15,028 bases of DNA from Gemmatimonadales bacterium UBA2960 (lineage in GTDB: Bacteria > Gemmatimonadota > Gemmatimonadetes > Longimicrobiales > Gaopeijiaceae), in NCBI GenBank assembly GCA_002348465.1, contig DEBI01000024.1, positions 1 through 15,028 of the forward strand. The letters run 5' to 3'. Under the pieces are notes generated by a model that saw nothing but the letters and a program-made list of their open reading frames with translations, had not been told where the DNA came from and did no database searches. Positions 7,609 to 13,783 of this stretch are shown one piece after another (the first letter of the stretch is position 1; each line of letters opens with the position of its first letter). Made by a program: the position numbers and the translations under genes.

Positions 7609-8064
7609 TTGAGTCTGCGCTGGCGGTATATCGCAGCCTTTCTATCATTGAGCAGTGTAGGTTGCGAGCAAGCAAACCCGGCTTTGCGTCCGGACTTGCA
7701 GCTGATTGAAGAGTTGGGTCTGTCGGGAACTGATCGCGTTCATACGGTCAGACTCACAATGGTGGGCCAAGAGCTGGCTTACCCGGACTCGATCCTGGCT
7801 CACGAAGGGGATTACATACAGTTCGTGTCCGATGACTGGTTCCTTCACGAGGTACGTTTTGACTCGACATCTATGAGCGAGGATGCTTGGGAATTCATGG
7901 TTTTGAATAACCAGGCTGCCTCTCCTCCGCTACTTCAGAATGGAGCGCGGTTCGTGATCTCGTTCGTCGATGCTTCGCCCGGTGCTTATCCTTTTTTGCT
8001 GGAGGGTAACCGTGAGCCCGGATCCGGAGTGATCGTGGTGGCGCCTCCCTCTGGGATACCGTAA
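7609..8064 (+). CDS. Cupredoxin-like lipoprotein lacking copper ligands
   Basis: This 151-residue exported protein begins with two arginines, a hydrophobic stretch and Cys19 (LSSVGC), a loose lipobox with Ser instead of Leu at -3; it is probably a lipoprotein. The rest resembles a plastocyanin-type cupredoxin: a GDYIQFVSDDWFLHEVRF strand with the conserved His80, and a closing PGAYPFLLEGNREPGSGVIVV segment (124-144) aligning with the usual P-G-x-Y-x-x-x-C-x-x-H-x-x-M-x-G-x-V-x-V. Where Cys, His and Met should bind copper there are Leu, Gly/Asn and Ser/Gly, so a type 1 copper site is unlikely; the fold may serve as a binding domain. The start is TTG 7609, the only usable start after the in-frame TAG at 7579; no clear Shine-Dalgarno is present. 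Cupredoxin assignment is moderate. Confidence 0.75.
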   Translation: MSLRWRYIAAFLSLSSVGCEQANPALRPDLQLIEELGLSGTDRVHTVRLTMVGQELAYPDSILAHEGDYIQFVSDDWFLHEVRFDSTSMSEDAWEFMVLNNQAASPPLLQNGARFVISFVDASPGAYPFLLEGNREPGSGVIVVAPPSGIP

Positions 8065-8069
8065 TCTGC

Positions 8070-8086
8070 CGAGCGATTCTCGCTCG
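8070..8086 (+). other. Perfect seven-pair hairpin between lipoprotein and dehydrogenase genes
   Basis: CGAGCGA (8070-8076), loop TTC, TCGCTCG (8080-8086) is a perfect stem in the 48-base gap, six bases after the lipoprotein stop. No T-run follows, so it is more likely a transcript-stability or partial attenuation element than a full terminator. Confidence 0.45.
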
Positions 8087-8112
8087 TCTGTCACAAATCG
8101 AAACATCATTGC

Positions 8113-9177
8113 ATGCCACGCATAGCACTTATCCCTGGTGATGGAATTGGAGTCGAAGTCGTTCGCGAAGCTCGACGGGTTCTCGAATTCGTTAGGGAAG
8201 CCGAGGGTGTAAACTTCGAATTAGTAGAATGGGATCTCGGAGCAGATCGATTCCTCAGAGATGGAATCACTATAACCGATGACGAGTTCGTGTCACTTGA
8301 TCAGGATCACGACGCCGTTCTTTTGGGAGCTCTAGGGGACCCTCGGGTTCCGAGTAACAAGCATGCTAAGGACATCCTTCTCGGAATGCGCTTCAAGCTG
8401 GATCTCTATGTGAATTTCCGGCCGTGCGTCCTGATTTCCCCTGAGTTGTCTCCCCTCGCGTCCGTTTCTTCTCTTCGGCTTGAGATTTTTCGTGAAAACA
8501 CGGAAGGCGAATATACCGGAATGGGTGGGGTAACCAGGAAGAACACGCCGGCCGAGGTCGCTATAGAGGAGAACCTTGCGACGCGACATGGTGTGGAAAG
8601 AATCATTCGGGCCGCCTTTCAGTTTGCAGACTCAAGAGGACGTGACAGGGTGACGTTGGTTGATAAAGCGAATGTTATGCGATATGTCGGCGACCTGTGG
8701 AGACGTACTTTTGCCAATGTAGCTTCCGAGTATCCGGGTATAGAGGTAGACGAGATGTATGTTGATGCCATGGCGATGGACCTTGTGCGCAGGCCGGAGC
8801 GTTACCAGGTCCTTGTCATGTCAAACCTTTTTGGTGATATCATCAGCGACCTAGCGGCAGAAATAACAGGTGGTCTCGGTATGGCCCCGTCAGCCAACAT
8901 CCACCCTGGTCGCAACGTTCTTTTCGAGCCCGTCCACGGATCTGCCCCTGACATAGCTGGTCAGGGTAAGGCGAACCCGATCGGAGCGATTCGCTGCGTC
9001 GCGCTGATGATGGATCATTTCGGCCACTATACTGCAGGAGAGTATATCGAAGCCGCAATTCTGTCCGCATACAGGATGGGTCAGGTAACACCGGACCTTG
9101 GTGGCAAATTTTCTACAACGGAGACCGGGACTGCGATCGTTGAGCACATTCGTGACGCTTACGTAGCGAGTGCGTAA
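8113..9177 (+). CDS. Isocitrate/isopropylmalate dehydrogenase family enzyme, NAD type
   Basis: This 354-residue enzyme of the beta-decarboxylating dehydrogenase family oxidises and decarboxylates a 2-hydroxy acid such as 3-isopropylmalate, D-malate/tartrate, homoisocitrate or isocitrate. Landmarks: IPGDGIG (7-13), MRFKLDLYVNFRP (92-104; substrate arginines), FRENTEGEYTGMGG (126-139; catalytic Tyr134), VDKANVMR (183-190; Lys185), YVDAMAMDLV (216-225; Asp218), NLFGDIISDLAAEITGGLG (start 238; metal-binding Asp242 and Asp246) and EPVHGSAPDIAG (272-283). Asp280-Ile281 mark NAD rather than NADP use. RENTEGEY is closer to D-malate/tartrate and isocitrate types than to classical LeuB (E-L-T-G-G-x-Y), so leucine biosynthesis is not certain; no leuA, leuC or leuD lies nearby. 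The start is ATG 8113 without a clear Shine-Dalgarno. Confidence 0.92.
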   Translation: MPRIALIPGDGIGVEVVREARRVLEFVREAEGVNFELVEWDLGADRFLRDGITITDDEFVSLDQDHDAVLLGALGDPRVPSNKHAKDILLGMRFKLDLYVNFRPCVLISPELSPLASVSSLRLEIFRENTEGEYTGMGGVTRKNTPAEVAIEENLATRHGVERIIRAAFQFADSRGRDRVTLVDKANVMRYVGDLWRRTFANVASEYPGIEVDEMYVDAMAMDLVRRPERYQVLVMSNLFGDIISDLAAEITGGLGMAPSANIHPGRNVLFEPVHGSAPDIAGQGKANPIGAIRCVALMMDHFGHYTAGEYIEAAILSAYRMGQVTPDLGGKFSTTETGTAIVEHIRDAYVASA

Positions 9178-9178
9178 C

Positions 9179-9190
9179 TGGGTCGACCCA
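9179..9190. promoter_or_regulatory. 12-base perfect palindrome after dehydrogenase stop
   Basis: TGGGTCGACCCA begins one base after the TAA at 9175-9177. It is a perfect palindrome and could be a dimeric repressor site or a minimal hairpin with a TCGA loop. A short T-run (TATTTTT) follows about nine bases later, so weak termination is also possible. Function unproven. Confidence 0.3.
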
Positions 9191-9256
9191 CTAGGGCTAT
9201 TTTTGTGGGCGGGGATCGGAGTAATAATCCTAGTAACCGTTAACCTTCATAAAGGC

Positions 9257-9293
9257 GCTCTTAGCGGGGTGAACCGGCTGCGCCGCTAGGGGT
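9257..9293 (+). promoter_or_regulatory. Leader stem-loop upstream of thiolase gene
   Basis: GCTCTTAGCGG (9257-9267) pairs with CCGCTAGGGGT (9283-9293): eleven pairs including five G-U, around a 15-base loop; the TAGCGG/CCGCTA core is perfect. It lies 52 bases upstream of the thiolase ATG in a 168-base gap. It may be a leader structure or operator; no T-run follows, so it is not a standard terminator. Confidence 0.3.
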
Positions 9294-9345
9294 AGTGCTC
9301 AGTTCAGTGACTGAGATCTCTCTTAAAAAATTTATTCGAGGCTTC

Positions 9346-10554
9346 ATGGCAACGCAGGGTCATTCACGCGAAGTAGTCGTTCTCTCAGGTAAGCGCACCG
9401 GCTTCGGTACCTTCGGTGGCTCACTCAAGGATTTTACTGCTACTGACTTGGGTGTGTTCAGTAGCCGAGCTGCAATCGAGACAGCAGGCATTAAACCTAG
9501 TCAGGTAGATCACACGTTTCTGGGTAATGCCCTGCAAACGTCGTCCGACTCGATTTACTTGGCTCGGCACGTAGCGCTCCGCTCTGGCGTACCCGAAGAT
9601 CGCCCTGCACTGACAGTCAACCGGCTTTGCGGTTCGGGTTTCGAGGCGGTTGTCCAGGGGGCGAAAGAAATCGTTCTCGGTGAAGCAGATGTTTGCCTGA
9701 CCGGTGGAACCGAGTCTATGAGTCAGGCACCACATGTCGTTCGTGGTGCCCGTTGGGGGAAGGCACTCCGGTTGGGTCCAGCCGGCTCCAACCTCGAAGA
9801 CCTGCTCTGGGAGGCTCTACTGGACACCAACTGCGACCTCACGATGGCTCAAACCGCCGAGGAGCTTGCAGACCGCTATGCGGTCACGAGGGAAGAGGCT
9901 GATCAGGTGGCCGTGAGTTCTCATCAACGAGCAAAGGCAGCTTGGGACAATGGGTATTTCGATGCCGAAATTGCCGAGATCGTGATCAAGTCCAGAAAGG
10001 GGGAGAAGGTCTACGCAACTGACGAGCATATACGCCCTGACACAAATCTCGAATCTCTGAGAGGATTGCGCCCCTATTTCCGTAAAGACGGACTTGTAAC
10101 AGCCGGAAATGCCAGCGGGATTGGTGATGGGGCGGCGAGTGCAGTTCTCGCGAGCGCTGAGTGGGCGGAAGCAAACGGAGTCAAGCCGATCGGTCGTATA
10201 CTGTCATGGGGTTTCGTCGGCGTGGATCCCAAAGTCATGGGAATTGGCCCGGCTCCGGCCGCTCGGATGGCTCTTGAAAAAGCTGGCCTGGCTCTCGAAG
10301 ACATCGACCTCTGCGAAGTGAATGAAGCTTTTGCGCCACAGTACAAGGCTGTCGAAAAAGAGCTTGGTCTAGATCCTGAAACAACGAATGTGAACGGGGG
10401 GGCAATAGGGCTCACGCATCCTCTAGCAGCATCAGGGGCACGGATCACGATTCATCTCCTTCATGAACTGAGACGCCGTGGTGGGAAGTTTGGCCTAGGT
10501 TCTGCTTGTATTGGCGGCGGTCAGGGTGGAGCCGTCATCGTAGAAGCGCTCTAG
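9346..10554 (+). CDS. Thiolase (acetyl-CoA C-acetyltransferase family)
   Basis: This 402-residue thiolase makes acetoacetyl-CoA from two acetyl-CoA or cleaves 3-ketoacyl-CoA. Landmarks: VNRLCGSGFEA (start 91; nucleophile Cys95), GGTESMSQAPH (120-130), DEHIRPDT (226-233), VTAGNASGIGDGA (251-263), CEVNEAFA (323-330; oxyanion Asn326), NGGAIGLTHPLAASGAR (350-366; catalytic His358) and GSACIGGGQGGA (385-396; Cys388). The His motif reads LTHPLAASGAR instead of the usual LGHPLGASGAR; both changed positions are glycine in most thiolases. The start is ATG 9346 because CGAGG (9337-9341) is four bases upstream; an in-frame GTG at 9295 would add 17 unconserved residues. The hydroxybutyryl-CoA dehydrogenase one gene downstream supports short-chain beta-oxidation or acetoacetyl-CoA metabolism. 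It could equally be atoB- or fadA-like. Confidence 0.94.
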   Translation: MATQGHSREVVVLSGKRTGFGTFGGSLKDFTATDLGVFSSRAAIETAGIKPSQVDHTFLGNALQTSSDSIYLARHVALRSGVPEDRPALTVNRLCGSGFEAVVQGAKEIVLGEADVCLTGGTESMSQAPHVVRGARWGKALRLGPAGSNLEDLLWEALLDTNCDLTMAQTAEELADRYAVTREEADQVAVSSHQRAKAAWDNGYFDAEIAEIVIKSRKGEKVYATDEHIRPDTNLESLRGLRPYFRKDGLVTAGNASGIGDGAASAVLASAEWAEANGVKPIGRILSWGFVGVDPKVMGIGPAPAARMALEKAGLALEDIDLCEVNEAFAPQYKAVEKELGLDPETTNVNGGAIGLTHPLAASGARITIHLLHELRRRGGKFGLGSACIGGGQGGAVIVEAL

Positions 10555-10580
10555 GTCGTGCCACTAGGGACTTCTCTCTC

Positions 10581-11441
10581 GTGAGTGACGAGACCGCTAG
10601 GAATCTGAGTAGGCAGCAGTTCGACTGGGTCATTCGACGTGCCGCAGAACTGGCGACTACGGATCTGGATGCGAAAGAGGGACGAATTAGTGAAGTCGAA
10701 CTTTTTCGAATAGCGTCAGAGGTGGGGCTAGGTGAAACCGACGTGCGCAGGGCTCTTATGGAGGTTCGAAGCAGAGGAGGTGGCGGCACGACCCTAGATC
10801 GTATCTTTGGGTTTGAAACGGTAACTGCTTCGCGTTTAGTGTCTGACGCTAAAGTCAACTTAAAAAATCGGCTAGACGATTTCCTAGTAGCCTCGCAGCT
10901 ACTTCGCCCTGTCCGCAGGACCTCAGATCTTCTCGTCTACCAGCCGGCTGTCGATTGGGTTTCCCGGCTCGCTCGAGCAGCGAGCTTCACGTCACAGGAG
11001 CATTACATCGCCTCAGCGAAGTCTGTCGAGGTTCGTCTGGAGAAGCTAGACGATGAGCGGGTATTGGTAGAGTTACTTGTCGATCAGGGAAATAGGTCTT
11101 CCTGGATCGCTCAGGCGGCTTTGGGAGGAGGTGTTGTGGGTGCTGCAGCCGGGGCGTTGGTTACTGTTTTAGGCGGGATAGTGACCGGCGGTTTAATCAC
11201 TTTGGCGAGCGTTGCGGGGCTCATCACCTGCTTAGGAGTATGGGTAGCTGTTGGGAATGGGGTGGTGCAACGGCGTAGAATGAAAACCGCGCAGGTTATA
11301 GCCGAAATCAACGGGGTGTTGGATCGTCTTGAGACGGGAGAGGCGTTAGAACCTCCACCTGCTTCATGGAGGCGCTGGGTCAAGCGACATTTTCACGGGG
11401 TTGCCCGTGATTTTTCACGAACAGAAGAAGGCGCAGAGTGA
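10581..11441 (+). CDS. Hypothetical protein with C-terminal double membrane span
   Basis: No named function recognised. The 286 residues fall into three parts. Residues 8-64 form a helical module (LSRQQFDWVIRRAAELA ... ISEVELFRIASEVGLGETDVRRALMEV) that resembles a domain at the start of many uncharacterised Gemmatimonadota proteins; that likeness is from memory. Residues 70-175 are a mixed alpha/beta region. Residues 177-227 are a very Gly/Ala-rich hydrophobic hairpin of two probable membrane helices, followed by RRR and a basic amphipathic tail. The start is GTG 10581, which gives a sensible MSDETARN terminus; the upstream in-frame ATG at 10506 lies inside the thiolase gene. AGGGA at 10566-10570 is a rather distant Shine-Dalgarno. 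Gaps of 26 and 22 bases link it to the thiolase and dehydrogenase genes, so it probably shares their mRNA. Confidence 0.8.
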   Translation: MSDETARNLSRQQFDWVIRRAAELATTDLDAKEGRISEVELFRIASEVGLGETDVRRALMEVRSRGGGGTTLDRIFGFETVTASRLVSDAKVNLKNRLDDFLVASQLLRPVRRTSDLLVYQPAVDWVSRLARAASFTSQEHYIASAKSVEVRLEKLDDERVLVELLVDQGNRSSWIAQAALGGGVVGAAAGALVTVLGGIVTGGLITLASVAGLITCLGVWVAVGNGVVQRRRMKTAQVIAEINGVLDRLETGEALEPPPASWRRWVKRHFHGVARDFSRTEEGAE

Positions 11442-11463
11442 GATTCATTATAAGGAGGAAGAG

Positions 11464-12339
11464 TTGAGCATCACCAACGTTGGAGTCGTAGGCTGTGGGC
11501 TCATGGGCAGTGGTATTGCGGAGGTGGCGGCCACGAGTGGCTTCAAGGTGACTGTTCGCGAGATGAACAGTGACCTCCTCGAGGCCGGACAGAAAAGGAT
11601 CCGGAAGTCAATGGATCGGGCGGTGGAGAAAGAGAAGCTGACACCTGAGGAGCGCGATGCTGCGTGGGAGTGTCTTACGTTTGTGACGGCTTTGGAAGAT
11701 ATCGCTCACTGCGACATCATTATTGAGGCGATCGTGGAGAGCTTGGAACTCAAGAACGCGCTTTTCAGTGAGCTGGATGGGTTATGCTCACCTGACACGA
11801 TTTTTGCGTCTAACACAAGCTCGCTCACTATTACGGATATGGCTGCCAATGCGCGTGCAGACCGCTTTGTCGGTTTGCATTTTTTCAACCCGGTACCGGT
11901 GATGAAGTTGGTTGAGGTTGTACGCACGATAGCAACGAGTGAGGAGACCTACGACCGGGCATTCGAATTTGCCAAGGCTCTTGGGAAAGTCCCGATAGCT
12001 GCCAAGGATAACTCAGGCTTCGTAGTGAACCTCCTCCTCGTTCCTTATATGCTCGATGCGATTCGGCAGCTGGAGCGGGGCGTAGCAAGTGTTCAGGATA
12101 TAGACACCGGGATGTCGTTAGGCTGCGGGTACCCGATGGGACCGTTCATGCTGTGTGATTTTGTTGGCATCGACACGCTCTACAAGATCTCGGAGATCAT
12201 GTTCGATGAATATCGGGAGGAGCGTTACGCACCTCCTCCTCTACTGAAACGGGTTGTCGCTATGAACCGCTATGGTCGAAAGACAGGAAAAGGATTCTAC
12301 GACTGGAGTGGAGAAACTCCGGTTCCGCTTCCGCTCTGA
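11464..12339 (+). CDS. 3-hydroxybutyryl-CoA dehydrogenase
   Basis: This 291-residue 3-hydroxyacyl-CoA dehydrogenase has the normal length for single-function Hbd/FadB2/PaaH-type enzymes and interconverts 3-hydroxybutyryl-CoA and acetoacetyl-CoA with NAD(P)(H). Landmarks: Rossmann motif VGVVGCGLMGSGIAEVAA (6-23), IIIEAIVE (85-92), SNTSSL (116-121; Ser119 region), RFVGLHFFNPVPVMKLVEVV (134-153; catalytic His139 and Glu151), DNSGFVVNLLLVPY (182-195; Asn189) and GYPMGPFMLCDFVGID (222-237), ending GRKTGKGFYDW. The start is TTG 11464 with a very strong AAGGAGG (11452-11458) five bases upstream; the longer frame from 11401 overlaps the preceding gene and is not used. It ends the plus-strand run, 91 bases before a bidirectional terminator. 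With the thiolase two genes upstream it covers two sequential beta-oxidation or acetoacetyl-CoA steps. Confidence 0.95.
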   Translation: MSITNVGVVGCGLMGSGIAEVAATSGFKVTVREMNSDLLEAGQKRIRKSMDRAVEKEKLTPEERDAAWECLTFVTALEDIAHCDIIIEAIVESLELKNALFSELDGLCSPDTIFASNTSSLTITDMAANARADRFVGLHFFNPVPVMKLVEVVRTIATSEETYDRAFEFAKALGKVPIAAKDNSGFVVNLLLVPYMLDAIRQLERGVASVQDIDTGMSLGCGYPMGPFMLCDFVGIDTLYKISEIMFDEYREERYAPPPLLKRVVAMNRYGRKTGKGFYDWSGETPVPLPL

Positions 12340-12346
12340 GGAGCAT

Positions 12347-12373
12347 TTGGTCTCTGCTTGATATAGAGGCCAA
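12347..12373 (+). other. Eight-pair stem-loop after dehydrogenase gene
   Basis: TTGGTCTC (12347-12354) pairs with GAGGCCAA (12366-12373) with one G-U pair and an 11-base loop. A second perfect repeat, TCGAAG-ATG-CTTCGA, follows at 12391-12405. Neither has a T-run; they may stabilise the 3' end of the transcript ahead of the terminator at 12431. Confidence 0.35.
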
Positions 12374-12430
12374 GCGCACATGTTTAAGAATCGAAGATGC
12401 TTCGAGGACTACCCGCCGGTTTAAAGAGAG

Positions 12431-12463
12431 AAAGGCGGCTCCCAGAACATGGAGGCCGCCTTT
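12431..12463. terminator. Bidirectional intrinsic terminator
   Basis: AAAGGCGGCTCC (12431-12442) pairs with GGAGGCCGCCTTT (12451-12463) with one bulged base. On the plus strand it is followed by TTCC after the T-run, serving the dehydrogenase gene (stop 12339). On the minus strand it ends in CCGCCTTTCTCTCTTT, serving rpsU, whose stop at 12491 is 27 bases away. It sits between convergent genes, as expected for a shared terminator. Confidence 0.85.
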
Positions 12464-12490
12464 TCCTATAAGTTCAGCGCTTCTGGGCGC

Positions 12491-12694
12491 CTACGGGCGC
12501 TTACGGCGTTGGCGCCTTCGCTCACGACGAACTGCGGCCTCACGTTTGCGTTTCCGTTGGGCACTTGGCTTCTCGTAGTAGCGCCTCTTGCGTAGTTCTG
12601 AGTAAAGTCCCGACCGCTGCACTTTCCGCTTGAAACGGCGCAGGGCGCGGTCGAGACTCTCGTTGTCCTGTATGACGACTTCCAAGACAATCAC
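12491..12694 (-). CDS. rpsU: Small ribosomal subunit protein bS21
   Basis: This 67-residue, strongly basic protein has the bS21 signature NESLDRALRRFKRKVQRSGLYSEL, followed by RRRYYEKPSAQRKRKREAAVRRERR, the typical lysine/arginine-rich C-terminal helix. bS21 binds the 30S platform near the anti-Shine-Dalgarno region and helps translation initiation. The start is uncertain: GTG 12694 is used here, but the TAAGGA just upstream is only one base from it. TTG three codons later (giving MEVVIQDNES, close to the usual family N-terminus) has a spacing of ten bases and is a real alternative. It stands alone on the minus strand with its own terminator; a TATACT about 20-25 bases upstream of the gene could be a -10 box, but no good -35 accompanies it. 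Confidence 0.95.
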   Translation of the reverse strand: MIVLEVVIQDNESLDRALRRFKRKVQRSGLYSELRKRRYYEKPSAQRKRKREAAVRRERRRQRRKRP

Positions 12695-12811
12695 ATCCTT
12701 AGTGATAGACCGTTACAGTATAGCTGCCAAAGCTAAATATGGCCGCTTACAGGGGCAACAGCCCTAGACTTTGTTATTTCTTGACCCGTGGGTTGTCGTT
12801 TGGTTGAATGG

Positions 12812-13663
12812 CTAAGGCAATCGACCTTCACGATGCAGCGTATGCGTGTAAAGGCGATATGCTTCAGGGTGCGCAAGAAAGTCCCTAGCCCACGATTCGA
12901 AGTCAGGCAGCGGCATAAGCTCTTCTATGTGATCGATCACAATGCGGGCGAACTGCAGCCGGTCTTTGGCGCGAAAGTCTATCCGTTCGCCCTCTAGTAT
13001 GCTGTCCACCGCGTACGCAAAGTCATCTGCATCTACCATCGATATAAAGTGACATACCTGATCGATCCGATACGACTCGTATAGAGAGCGAAGACGCTCA
13101 AGCTCGTCCTTTGAAATATCGATGGCATCGTCGATCCAGGGTCCTGCCAACGTGGCCGAATTTGTATTGAGGAGCGCCCTGAATTGTCCACGCAGCTGGG
13201 TCGGCTTGTTCTCCCAGAGGCCTTTGGTGTGCAGTGCTGACTCTAGTAACCCATTCAGAAGCGGACGTCCTAGGCTCCGGGCTTTTTCGTGGATCTGTGC
13301 TTCGGAACTCTCTACGAAGATATGCGTGGTACATACTTCTTCCGAACTGAGTTCTGAATGACTGGGACGAAACGCTATATAGCCATGCCATGTCGAGCCG
13401 GTGGCCTCGAACGTTACGAGGAAGCAGGCCCATGAACTCTCATTAGTTTCAATGAAGCCCAGTGATCGCCTTCGTTCGGCTGGGGTGGGCGGCTTTTGGC
13501 TGGGATACGCCTTCAAGTAATCAGTGTGCCCCGGTGAATACGGTCGATCATCAATGAAATGATGCTTGAGTAACGAATCCGATGCAACCACCAGATTCCA
13601 TTCATATTTTTCCCTTGCGATGGTCTTAAACAGATTGTTATTTGGGGGCCCCTCTCTGAACAC
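12812..13663 (-). CDS. Hypothetical protein, 283 residues
   Basis: I do not recognise this protein. It is soluble, with no signal peptide or membrane segment. The N-terminal half (about 65-145) looks alpha/beta, with strands CFLVTFEATG and WHGYIAFRPS, then EVCTTHIFVESSEAQIHEKARSLGRPLLNGLLESAL, where the ARSLGRPLL stretch looks motif-like. The C-terminal half (180-283) is mostly helical and acidic (DELERLRSLYESYRIDQVC, ESWARDFLAHPEAYRLYTH). The start is GTG 13663; an in-frame stop at 13682-13684 limits extension, and no Shine-Dalgarno is evident, so the true start could be internal. It is transcribed divergently from the 13784 gene across 120 bases, which suggests shared control but not shared function. 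Coding is supported by length and protein-like composition only. Confidence 0.7.
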   Translation of the reverse strand: MFREGPPNNNLFKTIAREKYEWNLVVASDSLLKHHFIDDRPYSPGHTDYLKAYPSQKPPTPAERRRSLGFIETNESSWACFLVTFEATGSTWHGYIAFRPSHSELSSEEVCTTHIFVESSEAQIHEKARSLGRPLLNGLLESALHTKGLWENKPTQLRGQFRALLNTNSATLAGPWIDDAIDISKDELERLRSLYESYRIDQVCHFISMVDADDFAYAVDSILEGERIDFRAKDRLQFARIVIDHIEELMPLPDFESWARDFLAHPEAYRLYTHTLHREGRLP

Positions 13664-13783
13664 TGTAAAACTGTTATGTGCTCAGGGTGTTGGATTTGCA
13701 CTTGATATCTGGAGCAACTTGGCCTTGTGACAGAGGCGCTCTCCCTTGCTAAACGCACTTCGCCAAGCTCCGGAGGAGCCGCG

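Noticed and set aside
9295..9345. Upstream GTG extension of the thiolase frame
   Set aside because: The 17 extra residues do not look like a thiolase N-terminus, and ATG 9346 has a well-placed CGAGG.
10506..10580. ATG 10506 as start of the membrane protein
   Set aside because: It lies inside the thiolase coding region and adds an arginine-rich stretch that is a frame shadow.
11401..11463. Upstream start for the hydroxybutyryl-CoA dehydrogenase
   Set aside because: It overlaps the preceding gene, while TTG 11464 has AAGGAGG five bases upstream and fits the family N-terminus.
12466..12690. Second minus-strand frame over rpsU
   Set aside because: It is a shifted shadow of bS21; only the 12491-12694 frame gives the ribosomal protein.
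13727..13783. GTG 13727 as start of the 298-residue protein
   Set aside because: No ribosome site precedes it, whereas ATG 13784 has GGAGGAG at ideal spacing.
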